Source: Thunnus maccoyii (taxonomy: Eukaryota > Chordata > Actinopteri > Scombriformes > Scombridae). From it: a DNA stretch of 64,000 bases. The stretch is taken from NCBI RefSeq assembly GCF_910596095.1, contig NC_056535.1:3877001-3941000 (forward strand). The letters are read 5' to 3'. The position numbers were made by a program, and so were the translations under genes. The notes under the pieces were generated by a model. The model was not told where the DNA came from. It saw only the letters and a list, made by a program, of their open reading frames with translations, and did not search any database. Of this stretch, positions 1 to 12,140 are shown in pieces (position 1 is the first letter of the stretch; each line of letters opens with the position of its first letter).

Positions 1-996
1 CTTCCTAAAAATCGTTAAGCAAATGAACCAAATGTTGCCACACCTCATGTAAATCTTCAACATTTGTTGTTTTTTTTTCCCCACCTGAAGCAGGAATGAA
101 AATGATTTTCGGAATAATTTAGGAGGAAAGAAAATAAGATAAATAGTTTATCTGCTCTGTTTTTCATTAACTCTTAACACAAGCCGCCATCACTTCCTCT
201 CAGACAAGAACATGATGAGCAGCAGTTCCGATGCATGTGTGAATCCACAATCTTAACTAGAAACGCATGGCTGCTGCTAAATCAGATAATATCAACATAA
301 ATACTGAAATATTCACTCGGATTGTTTGATTTTCCTGCTTTTACGCAAGCTAAGATAAACCTGGATGGATAATCTCTGTCTGTGTTATTTTCAGTGTGTG
401 GTATATGACTTCATGCCCAGCTAAAGATGTCAGGAATCAATGAGACGTTTGCTTATTGTGAAGGTATGTAACCATATTAGGCCCTGAGCCATGTGAACAG
501 ACTATCATCATCACTTATGCTCTACACACACTGGATTAAAAGCTTATCATACGCCTGCATCCTTAATAATAAATGGAGAACAGTATTAGTGAAAATATAT
601 TTAATAATTAAACATAGCATAGTTACACAAAAGGAATGCAAAACAGATGAGTGAGAGTGGATCCGTAGAATATAAAGGGTAGACCTACTGCAAAGGTTTG
701 AGTTCCCTCCTCAACAGCGGCAAGTTCATCATGAGGGAATGCATGGTAGGGCTACTGACAAAAACACATGGCTGTTGGAGGATGTGGACTCGTACAGTTA
801 AGGCTCCCTGCAGGACCTGCAAGTCTTTGGTTTTGCATGAGGAGACTGCACCAGACGGTCCAGCTTCCGGAGGGGAGCAGCACACACATCTTCTCCCTGC
901 CATTTTTTGGATTCTGGCCCTGTCCAGAAAGATGCACATAGAGCGTCCCAGAGGTTCTGCGTTTAGAGTCAGAGTATGTGCAGACTGCGGCCCGGG

Positions 997-1164
997 TCAT
1001 TCCTCCTGAGTGTTCTCTGAGTGGGAGCTAGAGCCTTCAGACTGGCGGTCAGCGTCAGAAGTAGATCTTTCTTGTTCAGAGAGCTGCTCGCTGCTGGGTA
1101 TGGAGTTCTTCTTCGGACGACCTTTTGGTTTAGTCGGTGACTCCAGGCCTCCTCCCTGCAACAC
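997..1164 (-). CDS. barx1: barx1 coding exon 4
   Basis: Starts after CTGCAG with [19 protein letters not shown] and ends HSENTQEE, with TGA at 999-997. The Ser/Glu-rich acidic end matches the family. The last 1 kb to the left is presumably 3' UTR and flank; a possible ATTAAA signal lies at 605-600 on the minus strand. Confidence 0.94.
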   Translation of the reverse strand: MLQGGGLESPTKPKGRPKKNSIPSSEQLSEQERSTSDADRQSEGSSSHSENTQEE

Positions 1165-2950
1165 CTGCAGGTCAAACATGAGCTCTGGTTTAGGTTCAAC
1201 TGTGGTGAATTACAAAAAAAAAAAAAGCTGACCTCTATGACCACAAATCATTATAGTAGCAGAATTATTTTATTGTGCTGTTGTTTTTTCATCTAAATAC
1301 TCCACAATTTACATTCCATATAATAAACACATTCATAAAAAGGTGGTAGACTCAGTTCCCTGCTAATAACAAGGATAACTCAATAACACAGGCAACTGTT
1401 CATCTAATTTGGCCCTTATGCATGCAGGGTGAAGTATAGATTTCACTATTAGTCAGTGCTATTCCATCCCATCCCACCAACATCTGTCAAAATAATACAA
1501 AGAAAAAAGATCCTATTCATTATCCTATTCATATATATACATATATATATATTTAAAAAATATATCATCATCATCATCATCATGTGGAAGTAAAACTTAC
1601 TATTTTCTTCCATTTCATCCTTCTGTTCTGGTACCATGTTTTCACCTGCAGTTGACTGAGACCCAGAGACTCAGCAAGATCTATCCTGTGAGGAATGAAC
1701 ACAACAATAAATCAGTACATTTTTCAGACTTTAGTTTGTTTCAATCAATTCAAGAATTTGCCACTAAAACCTTAATTTTGACAATTTTTCTGTTTAGAGG
1801 CATATAATATGCTTCTGATATCAGCTGCTCCAAGAATTAAAGTCATCAAAGCTTATAAAATAGAGACTTATGTCATTTATCAATTATATCAATGAACAGC
1901 TAAAACTCATCAGTTTATATCAGCTCTCACTGTGACTGAATGATCTCCACACTTACCTATCAGGCGTGGACAGATACTTCTGCTTCTCGAAGCGCTTCTC
2001 CAGGCCCATCAGCTGCAGCTCAGTGAACACCGTGCGGCTCCGGCGGCCCTTCTTGGTCTTGCTGCTTCCGTCCCCTCCGTGCTCCAGCTTTCCGCGGAGG
2101 TGGAGGTCCAGCGGCAGGTGGTGAGACGCCGCGCCGACCTGCAGGCCCGGAGCCGCGGACAAGAGCGGGGAGCCGAGCGGGGATCCCAGCGAGCAGGACA
2201 GCGGGGATAAGGGGAACTTGAGGAGGCTCGTCTGGTCGGCCTTCAGTACTGTGGGGGGACCGAGAGGGAACAAAGACACACACGGAGGGATTTGGTTTAG
2301 AAAATACTTTTAGGTTACATATTGTTTTTGTTGGTCGAAGCTAGTTAAGGCTGGTTTAGATGTACTGTAGCCTACAAGAAGCAGACAGATTAATGGGCCC
2401 TGGGGCGCTGCAGGGGTCAATGAAGAGGCTCCCAGCATATGAAAAATAACTATTTCACTAACAAGACGGAGGTTCATAAACTCTGAACTGTAGCTGTAAA
2501 CATAAAGAACAAGGAAGCATCATAAGGCCTTTTTAATAAATATGAATATTCTGACTAATAAACAACACATATTAAACAATAACACCGAGGCCGTGTCAAC
2601 ATCACGGAGCTGAAACGTTCAAAGACAATCTGCATAATCATGTGATTAGTAACGCTATTTTATCTACATTTATGAACATGTTCTATTCAAATATTAGAAC
2701 TAGATTCTCATTTATGATGATATCATGACTTCAAATGGCCCAGTCGCACTCATGTCGCCTGATTTCATCATGAAAGAAATCAAAGCATGTTCTGTAGCCT
2801 ATTACAGTACGCCTTCTCACAGACACTCAAATAGATGTTAAAGATAATCTATCTCTAACATAAACACCTTCATTAAGTCTAATTATATTTTAAAGCGAGA
2901 CTCAAATAAATAAATCCAAGCTATCCCGTTCTGGTTCTGTGTGAATAAGG

Positions 2951-2984
<34 letters not shown>

Positions 2985-3851
2985 AAACGACTCACAGCTT
3001 TTGCACAACTGCATTTTTGAAGGTGCATTTTGAAGATTTAGACACATAAACTATTAGATTTTTGTTTTTAAAACACTGAGAGACAATTAAATAATTTGAC
3101 ATCTTCCACTCAGGATTTATTTTCATTTCATCCAAGGAGCGTTTTGGCAACACTGTAAAACCCCAAAGACAGTCGTGATTTTACGCACACACTTTCAAAT
3201 ATTAAAGACGCGTCACTCAACTTGTTTTGAACAGTTTTGCAGTATTTTTCATCCTAAAATAAGAACATACACTTTATACTACAAAACAAATTTATGTATT
3301 CTAATTATTTCCTTTATATTTCACTCTGTTGCACATCTGATTTTTGCTGTGTTACTGCAAATTATTAGCTGTGTTACTAGAGTCTCAAAAACAAATATTG
3401 CGGTGTTAATTAGTTAATTATTTAACACTGCAAGTTAATTATCATGCCTAAAAAACTTTTATTTTGAAATTCTATATGGTGCAACACGCTCCCTGTAATA
3501 TTTGCAATTAATTATGAATGAAAATTTTAAATAAATAATATTATAATTAGTAGTAGTACCTAGTAATAATAGTTTTTGTATTATTATCTATTATCTTCGG
3601 TCCCTGCCGTTTTGCAGTATGAAAGCACTGTGACACAGCCGCCTCTTACCCAGCTGGTTATGGAAAGGCCGGGCGGACAGGAGAGCATGCACCCCGAATT
3701 TGAGGAGCTCCCCTGCCGGAGCCGACGCTTTGTGCTCCGGGTGGTCGGTCAGGATCTCCTCTATCATGAAACTCCTGTAGCGATGAGTTCTGTGATCCGG
3801 GTGAACTTCCGGAGGATAGTAATGCGCCCCCATGTCCAAAGGATGCTGCAT
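997..3851 (-). CDS. barx1: barx1, BARX homeobox transcription factor
   Basis: Four coding exons (3650-3851, 1957-2248, 1601-1685, 997-1164) with GT/AG sites and matching phases join to 249 codons, 248 residues; human BARX1 is about 254. The homeodomain spans about residues 135-194, with F at its position 8, W48 (residue 182) and N51 (residue 185), inside the [12 protein letters not shown] recognition helix. The N-terminal [12 protein letters not shown] stretch and the C-terminal [17 protein letters not shown] tail are BARX1 hallmarks and separate it from BARX2 and BARHL. In vertebrates BARX1 is a nuclear factor acting in branchial arch mesenchyme, tooth and jaw joint, and stomach mesenchyme. 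It is the leftmost gene and is transcribed away from ptpdc1. The start at 3851 is chosen because the family N-terminus begins there. Assignment is firm; function is taken from the family. Confidence 0.96.
1601..1685 (-). CDS. barx1: barx1 coding exon 3
   Basis: An 85-base exon giving [15 protein letters not shown] and the recognition helix up to KWKKI. It starts with the G that completes the split Arg codon 165 and ends before GTAAGT (1600-1595) in phase 0. Too short to stand out as an open frame, but fixed by both splice sites and by protein similarity. Confidence 0.94.
1957..2248 (-). CDS. barx1: barx1 coding exon 2
   Basis: Residues 68 to 165. It opens at a CAG acceptor with VLKADQ, continues through a Pro/Ser/Leu-rich linker, and ends inside the homeodomain at STPDR, where AG is left for the next exon. 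The donor is GTAAGT at 1956-1951. Confidence 0.95.
2953..2983. repeat. poly-T tract in barx1 intron 1
   Basis: An uninterrupted run of 31 T in the intron between exons 1 and 2. No element could be assigned around it. Confidence 0.9.
3650..3851 (-). CDS. barx1: barx1 coding exon 1
   Basis: Encodes residues 1-67 plus the first base of codon 68. It starts [11 protein letters not shown] and holds the conserved [12 protein letters not shown] and [18 protein letters not shown] segments. The donor GTAAGA follows at 3649-3644. Confidence 0.93.
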
Positions 3852-4400
3852 AATCTGGCTTTGCGGTCACCTTTAAAGACACCAAGCGCGCACACCGATG
3901 ATCAGTCCCTCAGTGGCCCAAACCAGCTCTCATATTCCCCCTGCGGTGCCTCTTTAGTCCGGAGATCAACACTGTGGATCAAAGTTATCCTCAGAGTCTG
4001 AATCGAACAAAAATGTCAAACGCAGGTAGCCGACTTCTCTGCGCGTCTGTGCGTCCTCTTCGGGTTTTACGCGTTACTTAAGGCCCGATTTGATTCTGTT
4101 TGTAAAGAAAATCAGGAACCAAGAGCGAACATTTGACCAGAAACTCCCGAACCCGGTCGTGCTCATGCCCACTCGCTGTGTGTGAGCCGCGGAGGTCGGA
4201 GCTATTTGTCAGCCGCCGAGCGCGTCACCTTGGCAGTGAGTTGAGGAATAAGCTTTGGGTTTTATGAGTCTCGTCATAGCTCCACCTCTTCTCAGGGTCT
4301 GTCTGCTCGTTGCCTGCACCGAGCCAAAGTTACATGCAGAGCCGCACCAGTCCTGCATGGATTTATATGCGAAAGGGGAGAAAATAAGGATCTGAAAGGA
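3852..4400 (-). promoter_or_regulatory. barx1 5' UTR and putative promoter
   Basis: The 550 bases upstream of the barx1 start are rich in CpG compared with the AT-rich surroundings, notably around 4020-4070 and 4140-4230. Read on the minus strand there is a TATA-like TATAAAT at 4367-4361. The transcription start is not determined, and part of this may be 5' UTR. Confidence 0.4.
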
Positions 4401-4450
4401 CGGACATATATGCAGGTGACTTTACAAGTTATAGGGCATTAGTCTGATGT

Positions 4451-4488
<38 letters not shown>
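4451..4488. repeat. (GAT)n microsatellite
   Basis: About 13 near-perfect GAT/ATG triplets. They create spurious poly-Met and poly-His reading frames on the two strands. Confidence 0.9.
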
Positions 4489-4489
4489 C

Positions 4490-6711
4490 TGAGGAAGCTC
4501 AGAATAGAACATATGTTTAATAATATTAAGGCTTGCCGTACATGGCTTATATATATATATGAATTTACAGGTACAATGTGCGTCTGTTTTTGCAAAGAAA
4601 TTATTCAAGAAATCATCTTTTTTCCTATATTTTGTGTCTGTTTGATAACCCAACACGTAATGTAACATGATGTAATTATGCCTGGACATGTAATGGTGTA
4701 TGATGATATTAGGGACTAATTAAACCTCAGCTGATGGTTTCAGTGTTTCACTCCGTGCTGTCAGGCCCAATGAAGCCACTGAGGCAGTGAGAGGAAATAT
4801 ATCATTGTAGAGGTCACAAGACCTACTCCTGAACACCCCTGGGATTTTTTTTTTCTTTGCGGTTATTTGGCCCAAAAATTGTGAAATATCCCCCATAGCG
4901 TATTTTTAGTATTTCTCAGGGCTGCTTTGAGAAAAGCTCTGGCCTTTAAAAAAAAGTCAAGCCTGTGGCTGAAAACCTGAAAGAACCCTTGAAAGGTTTA
5001 AAGCTTGTTGTCTGTTCAGATTTTATCTGATTAAATCTTATTTTGTTTTGACCTTTTTCTTTAAAATATATATGACATGACACATATTCCAACTCACAAC
5101 ACGATAAGAACACAATTCAGAACAGGATACTGGGTGCAGTAATACCTTACTCAATCTTTATTGTAACACACCAGTGAAAAATATACCTATACATCTCAAA
5201 AATGGTACCCAATAAAAGCAGCATAAAATGCCGTGATGTAAGGGGGCAAATTACAAGAGGAATATTGCAGTTTTAAATGTGTAGGAAGGTGTGAGCTAAA
5301 TGCTGAATGATAAAATATAATTGTGACATAGTAGAGGGTTTCACAGGAGTGAAATCTGGAGAACACAACTTCATCAGAAGGAGTATTTTCCCATGGAAAG
5401 CACAAATATGACTGACTTTTTACACTAACATAACAACCACTAAGTACCAATAGAATAGGAGAATTATGGGATTAGAGTCATAGTTTCCAATATTTCAAAC
5501 TGTTTTCTTAGCTTAGCTTTTAATATAATCCCATAATGCTAAATGCAGTTTTGAATCTGTGGAGGCATGTTTAGGTATGTTTGAATGGTATGTAAAACCA
5601 TGAGTCCTCCAAAAGAATTAATATTGTGTAATAATGTTTCACACAAAGTGAAGTTTCTGAGACAAACACGACAAACCAAAATAAAGTTTAAAGCAAATTG
5701 AGCTCTTGCAATATTCAAACAAAGCATCTTTAGTCATATATAAAAATGATAAATGAACTAGGTCATGTGAATTTGCATAAAGTCGCTCGTCACAGCTTTT
5801 TAAAAAGGTATTTAAGAGACTCTCTCCATCCCACAGGCCACCTCACAGTCTGACAAGTCAATCACATATTCTGCCCTAAAAATGTGAAAAACTAATCTTG
5901 TCTTTAGGATCAACTGCTGAGTTAAAGTAATGGATTTGCTCAAGTTGTTCAAACATGATGTACATGTTGCCAGAAGTGTGTTTTCAGCTCCAGTTGAATT
6001 AGCAGGCATTGTTGGAACATATCTTCCTCTGGTGGTTACTTCTGAGAATGCAAGGAGAGTGAAGCTTCCCCACCAGAAGATGAAATACACAATACTCAAG
6101 TGGTAATACATGCTACATTTGACAGAATATGTATTATCATTTTTTATTGGCCATTCTTTCAGTGCTTTCCCACTTACCATAGATTGGGAATAAAGACTGG
6201 GATCACCTGCCACTTCCACAATTTATTTCCTTTACCCTCCTGATCTGCCACTTGCAAACACTACGTATGTAATTTGCACATTGTGGATATTTTACGGCAA
6301 GCACCGATTTCACTGCTCCAGTCTTTTAAAATTCATGATATATTTGCACACTATGTACTGTACATTTAACACATTTAACATAATCTTACTTTTCCTTTTG
6401 TACGTAGTCTATTTGTTTTGTTTTTTTAATGTTACATATTTATCATTTTTTGTTATTACACTTTTCATTTTTTTTACCTTGTTACCTGATGTATCTTTTT
6501 TGTTTGTCTTATTGTTCTGACATGGAACAAAACAAATTTCTTGTGTGCATGTACTTGATGAATAATGTTTTGTGCATATTAGCCTAATCTTCCATATTCT
6601 TCTGAATATAGAATAATCCCAAGACAGTACAAGTATACTGTATGCATGATTTTTGACTGGCATCAATATGTATCACAAAAATGGAGATGGATATTATTAT
6701 TATATTTCGAT
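4490..6711. other. Spacer without recognised feature
   Basis: AT-rich intergenic DNA between the barx1 promoter and the hAT element at 6720. Open frames up to 135 codons (5812-6219, minus) show no recognisable domain, no splice-supported extension and no coding-like composition. Confidence 0.5.
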
Positions 6712-6719
6712 GTTTGCAT

Positions 6720-7253
6720 TAGGGGTGTGCCTGAATACAAATACGTTATTCGGCAAAGCACAAATAGTGTTTTGTTTTTGTTTTTTTACGAATATTTGTT
6801 TCATACAAATATTTCAAAAATTATTTGATTTCAGGAAGAAAAATAAAACATGTCAAAGACCAGCATGCAGGTCGGTTGCATCGCTATCTCAGTGTCTCTC
6901 CTCTGCTCCGCTGTGACGTATAAGTAGGTCTCAGTGAGGGGAGTCACATCCACCTGCTACATGACGCATATTTCCTAATTTGGACATCAGTCCCAGAGTT
7001 GGGAGTGTTGCCCAGAGATAAAGCTGAACTACTGACACACGCTTCATGAACAAGCTTCATGAACAAGCTTCATGAACAAGCTTCATGAACACTTTTTGTA
7101 ACACTTTAATTTTCTAAAATTAAAAGCGTAATAAAAACAAAAACAGGATTTTTAAGCCTCTGTCCACTTTTATTCGAATACAAATACAAATAATTTTGCT
7201 GCCTCAACAAATACAGATACAAATACAAATACTGGGCTCTCTGCACATCACTA
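6720..7253. mobile_element. Non-autonomous hAT element with intact ends
   Basis: A 534-bp element flanked by an exact 8-bp direct repeat GTTTGCAT (6712-6719 and 7254-7261), the size expected for hAT transposases. Its ends are TAGGGGTGTGC and, read inward from the right, TAGTGATGTGC, matching at 9 of 11 positions. Subterminal parts carry repeated ACAAATAC motifs on the right and related CAAATA/GAATA motifs on the left, possible transposase-binding repeats. It holds no transposase reading frame, so it must have been moved in trans. An internal tandem array lies at 7041-7091. Confidence 0.85.
7041..7091. repeat. 13-bp tandem repeat inside hAT element
   Basis: Four consecutive copies of GCTTCATGAACAA, the last one incomplete. 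The array is a local expansion in the middle of the hAT element. Confidence 0.9.
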
Positions 7254-7261
7254 GTTTGCAT

Positions 7262-9740
7262 GTGTTCTGATTCAGGCTCAGCACCAAAGCATACAGTTTA
7301 ACGCAGATCATAACGCAATGCATGTTATCTAGCATGCATAATTCAACCAAACAAACAGATTTGTACAGGTTACTGCAATCCAAAATGCCTTACAGATGAC
7401 TGTCAAGCTGATAATAAGTCAGTACAAATATAAACAGTAAAACAAATGCACACAAGAAATAAAAATGATGACAACAGGCCTGCAAAAATGAGAATCAGCT
7501 GTTTGGACAAGTGACCACACAGTTGTGGGCTTGTTTGATTTCTTGCGGTAGAGTCAGAGAACTCTCATGTCAGTACGGAGCCGTTCCGTAGGTCTGAACC
7601 TCCGACAGAGAACACAAGGGGAAAATCACTTGAACAAAACTTTGACAAACATTTTAAATGTATTAAGTTTGCCTGATTCTGTGACATCCTCAAAGGCAGT
7701 GTATAGACTATTCCTTCATTTCGTCATTTTGTGAATTTTGTCATTTTGACGAATAAACAAGAAACGTTGCTGTCACTTCACACAGAGACTAAGGGCCCCC
7801 TGCGTGACCTCTGGGCTCCTGGGTCTGTTAGCTGTCTTATCCAATCATCAGCACCCTTAATTCACAGTCTTTAGTGATTAGTCATTGCTTGAGGAAAACC
7901 TGTCCTGCATGTGACTTTAATGCAAAAGTGTAATTTGTAAAAAAAAAAAAATAAATAAATAAATAAAAAAGAAGAAGAAGAAGAAAGAAAAAAAAAATCA
8001 CATCTTGTCTGTATTTATCACTTGGCAAGAATGACTGCTGTCTGTGCGCCACTCTTCCTACACCACAGTCTGCCCGAATGAAGGAAAACACTTTCATTAT
8101 TTGTCTTTTGCCTCTCATACAGTAGTGACTGTGCACACCTTTGTTCATGTGGATGCCATTTACATTTCAGCATGTTTCATATGGAATCCAGTCAATGCCA
8201 TTGATGACTTAAAGTACTATATTACAATACGGAGAAGTATTACAGCCCTTACACAACTATGGTCACTCACACAGGTGTTTCCATTTATTTTGCCGGGTGA
8301 CACCTCTTCTCAGGACAGACTGTGTCGAAATCTCTCATTTTCTTGTTAGTTTTGTTGAACGCATCACGGTAGAACAAATGACACCTTTATCATTCTTATA
8401 AGTGTATAGGGTTCTGTAACATCATGTATATTCCAGCATAGCGCTGCACGATGTTAACCTGTGCAAAGGTCTAATCAACATCAAGTGAAAACACCTGTGT
8501 AGGTGTGCAGGGCCTTTAGATAGTAACTAACTTATTGTTATTTTACAGCTGTGTCATGATGAGCAAAAAGTCTAATCAAAATAAACACTAATTTCATTAC
8601 AGATAAAGCTTTTTAAAAGGATATATTGACTGTTTTTGAAAGGCTATGTCAATGTTAAAGACAGCAAATGTGTAAAACATGTAAATAAAGAGGTCACTAC
8701 AGCATGCTTAAATTTCCGCTTGATGTCCAAGAGGAATTCTGTAAATGTATCCATCTTGTCACCAGATCCACACTGGTAAATTATCTGATTTGCAACACTG
8801 ATTGTTCATGAATGCAGCCTGTATTTCACTCAGTGTAACAGAATCAATGTTACAGCTTATTTTGATACAGAAGAAAATTTACAGCCTGCTGATACTGATT
8901 ACAAGCTTATTACAGTTCTTCAAATTGCATTTTGTAAGCAAACATTTTCAGATGTTTGAATGATCAATGTGGTCCACACTTGTCTGTCAGCCATTGTTGT
9001 TTTTCAGTTTTCTGTTCCATAGCCTCCAGATAGTCATTTATAATTCAACTCAACGGCAGTATTTGAATCAGCAGCCACTAGGCTGCACCAGAGGACCTCA
9101 TAATAAAGAAATACCCTCACGCAACAGTCCTCTTTTTTCTGGGACCTGTCAGCCAGTTGCAGCAGAAGCAGTGTTTTAGTTACAGGCTGAGCACTGTTTA
9201 CTACATGGGTTTGGAGGAGAGCCTTTTCTTTCAGACATATTACCTCAGCAGAGAATTCAATCATACACACAAACAACAGTGAAAAGCAAACTTTATATAT
9301 TTCATAATGTGTTAGGATGATAATTGGACAAGTCAACACAAAGACAAAAACAAAGTGCATAAAATAAAATGCCATTAAGCACAAAAAGACGATGATCATT
9401 ATTAGATGATTATTATTAGGTCATTATAAAGTCAAGAGACTCAGTCTCTGCAAGACTATGTAACTACAGTACACAGAAGAAGTACAGTATACAGAACACA
9501 AACAAACAAAATAATTGAAAACAAAGTATAAGAATTAAAATTTAGAGATGAATTAATAACTAAAGACTAATCATGAATCACTTTTTAAAATAAAAATACA
9601 GATAGAGTTGTTGCACAGAGACCCAAAAAGTTTTGTTTTCACTGTCCTGTTAAAACTATATCAATGTAATTTTAATCATGCACAAAGGTTCAGTATTTTT
9701 TGATGAATAAATCCAAACTATCAGCAGACGATAGTAAAAA
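7262..9740. other. Spacer without recognised feature
   Basis: Intergenic DNA with an A-rich low-complexity stretch (about 7939-7998, containing AAAT and GAA runs). No gene, RNA or bounded mobile element could be supported. Confidence 0.5.
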
Positions 9741-9754
9741 TGTGCATACGGAGC

Positions 9755-10499
9755 GGTGTGTTTGGTCACGTGACGCAACGGCACCGTTCTACATGACAAC
9801 ATGTCAGGTTGCTAAGTTAGCTAGTGAGCTAGCTTCACTTAGCTGACCAAATGATGTGGCTAGAGGAAAAAACCGCTTTGCTACGTGCCAACGATAAAAC
9901 AAGCATGGCTTCAGAGAGATGAATTGACTATGTCAGAAATTCTAGACAAAGCCCTGGACTCAGAGGACAGGAAAACGGTAAGTTAGGCCTTTTTTAAAGC
10001 TACTATGCTAGCTTTACTTAACACAGTACTGTAAGCTAATTAGCCTTAAGTCTGCAGCTTGCAGCATCAGCACCAGACACCCTGCTGCAGGGCTAACGTT
10101 AATGTTACACAACCTAACGTTATTCTCTCCCTGCATAAACAAATGTTGCGACTTTAAAACCAACGAGATGTGAACTAAGATATGACATAAATAACGTTAC
10201 GCAAAGAACTGACATGAAGCCACTAAGAGAAAAACCTGCTTATTAGCTGAGTGAACTGGACAAACGTTGATGTGGAAAATAAGAAGAGAGGAACCAGTAT
10301 CAAGCAATCTATGACAGCATCAATCTCTCTGCTATACAGCAGACACTGTCAGGTTATTAGGAGCAGCGTTATGATGATATTATCACGTTTTTACTTGCAG
10401 TCAGAGGAGGTGATAGAGTATGTGGAGTGTCATTATAAAGAGGGCTATTCATGCCGAGCAGTGACTGTAATATTATTCTTCAGTATCGGCAAAATGTGA
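9755..10499 (+). other. Candidate small two-exon gene of unknown product
   Basis: A promoter-like stretch with a perfect GTCACGTGAC palindrome (9765-9774) precedes an ATG at 9930. That frame runs 16 codons to a strong donor (ACG|GTAAGT at 9977/9978). An acceptor TTGCAG at 10395-10400 continues in the same phase for 32 codons to TGA at 10497-10499. The joined product is 48 residues, starting MSEILDKALDSEDRK and including a Glu/Tyr/Cys-rich segment (EYVECHYKEGYSC). I do not recognise it. A short upstream frame begins near 9851. It could be a 5' non-coding exon of ptpdc1, since an acceptor-like CTCTCAG lies just before the ptpdc1 start at 15066, or a decayed gene fragment. Coding status is uncertain. 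Confidence 0.35.
9765..9774. promoter_or_regulatory. E-box/M-box palindrome GTCACGTGAC
   Basis: A perfect 10-bp palindrome of the type bound by USF and MiT/TFE bHLH-Zip factors. It lies 165 bases upstream of the candidate start at 9930 in a locally GC-richer patch. Binding is inferred from the motif only. Confidence 0.45.
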
Positions 10500-10802
10500 C
10501 ATAAATACTGGGATTTAAAAGAATGGACTTTTACCTCTGTTGATGCATGCACCAGTTCTCCGTCACCATCATCTGGATTACTTGCATTAAAATATGAAGT
10601 TTGGTATCTAAGATTTGTTAATACTTTTGCTCCTATTTAGACCTCTGTCATATCGAAAGCACAGATGTACCTGATAACTTTAGTGAGGGCTATTACCCAT
10701 TTAAGTGTTCCAGTCAGGCATGTCAATAAGTCAACATGAACAGTACCTAGTCTTTGAACTGGCGCACCTAAATGTAGCTATGATCTGCTATGACAAATCC
10801 TA

Positions 10803-11240
10803 GGCTCTGTCCAAAATCACTCCCTGTTTACTATATAGTGCACTTTATTTGCTTATTGTTTATTGTGCCCTTACAGGACAGGTCCACAACTTTTCAAGTC
10901 TGTCTTAAAACAATAGCCAGGAGCCCAAATGAACATTGAAATATGTTTTTCTTGCCATAATCATTCCTCCTGTACATACAGACTATTATAAGATCCCTTC
11001 ATAATGCACTTATAATGTAAGTGATGGGGACCAAAATTCGCTGTCCTTCTGTGCAAAAATGTATTGAAAAGTTTATCTGAAGCTAATATGAAACTTCCAT
11101 GACTTGTCCAAATCAAATCAAGTAGATATCTTCCAACATTAGTCTTTGATGATGACGCAAAATGATGGTGACTGTTAAAAGTCCAAAGTGGTCACTATAG
11201 AACGGAGTCTATTATATGGGGAATAGTGAGTGATCAAAGG
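10803..11240. mobile_element. Degenerate inverted-repeat element with nested insertion
   Basis: The left part (ATCACTCCCTGTTTACTATA, from 10816) recurs inverted on the right (ending ...AATAGTGAGTGAT at 11234), with about 70 percent identity over 24 bases. The segment between, about 10872-11150, has a different character (starting near ACAGGACAGGTCCACAAC) and looks like a second dispersed repeat, of a kind I recall from percomorph genomes, inserted into the first. No coding capacity. Confidence 0.5.
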
Positions 11241-11393
11241 ATTATAGTCACATATCTGCTGTTTAAGATTCCTCTAGTTTGACTGGCTGTTAATTCTAAT
11301 GTTTTGTCTGGTGAGCTTTTATTTTCTTCATTCCGCATTTAGTGTATGTCATGTCAGAGTTATTGCAATTACAATTACAATTGATTAGAACTT

Positions 11394-12140
11394 AAAGGTG
11401 CTATATGTACGAATTTTAGTTCAAAACACTCCAAAATTAACTAAAATTATCAACAGAATGTGAAGAAATAACAGTTTTGACACTATGTCGAAGACATCTG
11501 TGTATTGTGTTGCAGAGATATACTGTTATATAAGTTAGCATGCTAATCAGCTAGCCACGGCCCATCCTGTCTCTTAATACCACTGTGTACTTCAAGAGGC
11601 GATAGTTATTCACTGTAGCGTCCAGTCTGCCCTCAGTCTAACATGAGAGTATGAAGTAATGCAGCCCTGAGGGTGTATTCTAACCTCTTGTCGGTCATCA
11701 CACCAACCAGCAGCGATGGTGGAGATTTTTAGCCAGGCTAAGCTGTTGTCATTTTCATTCTAGGACCATTATTACGTCACTTTATTAAGTTTGAATATTT
11801 TTTCAAGCGAGAAAGTAAGCAATTAAAATCCAGATATGTGGTCAGTTTATCCAAATAACACCTGTTTGTCAATCTGCTCAATCGTGTGTCCTGATTTTCA
11901 ACTGCAGCCGTTAAGGTTGCTAGGAGACAAGAGTGGCGCTTTGTGACGCAAGGGTAAGGGTGGAAACAGCTGGTGACGCAAATAAGAAATCCTCTGTAGA
12001 CCAGACTGTCTCATTTACCAATGTTCGGTTTGGCCTCTGCGGTCTACGAAGGACACGCCTTTGTAGACCGCGTCCTTCAAAGCATGCGGCCCCTGAATTG
12101 GGACAGAGCTATTATTTGCTCTGTTCACTTGATTAGCTAT
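11394..12140. repeat. Probable dispersed repeat, left end preserved
   Basis: Begins TTAAAGGTGCTATATGTACG, which resembles the terminus of a common fish inverted-repeat element. The matching right terminus is not present, so the element is truncated or its limit is unclear. It contains an unusual interleaved inverted repeat at 12039-12078. Confidence 0.4.

Noticed and set aside
4429-4689. Poly-His and poly-Met frames around 4450
   Set aside because: Produced by the GAT microsatellite on the two strands.
5812-6219. 135-codon minus-strand frame in the barx1-ptpdc1 spacer
   Set aside because: No recognisable domain, AT-rich composition like the spacer, no flanking exons.
7041-7091. CRISPR-like short repeat array
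   Set aside because: Direct 13-bp tandem copies without spacers inside a transposon of an animal genome.
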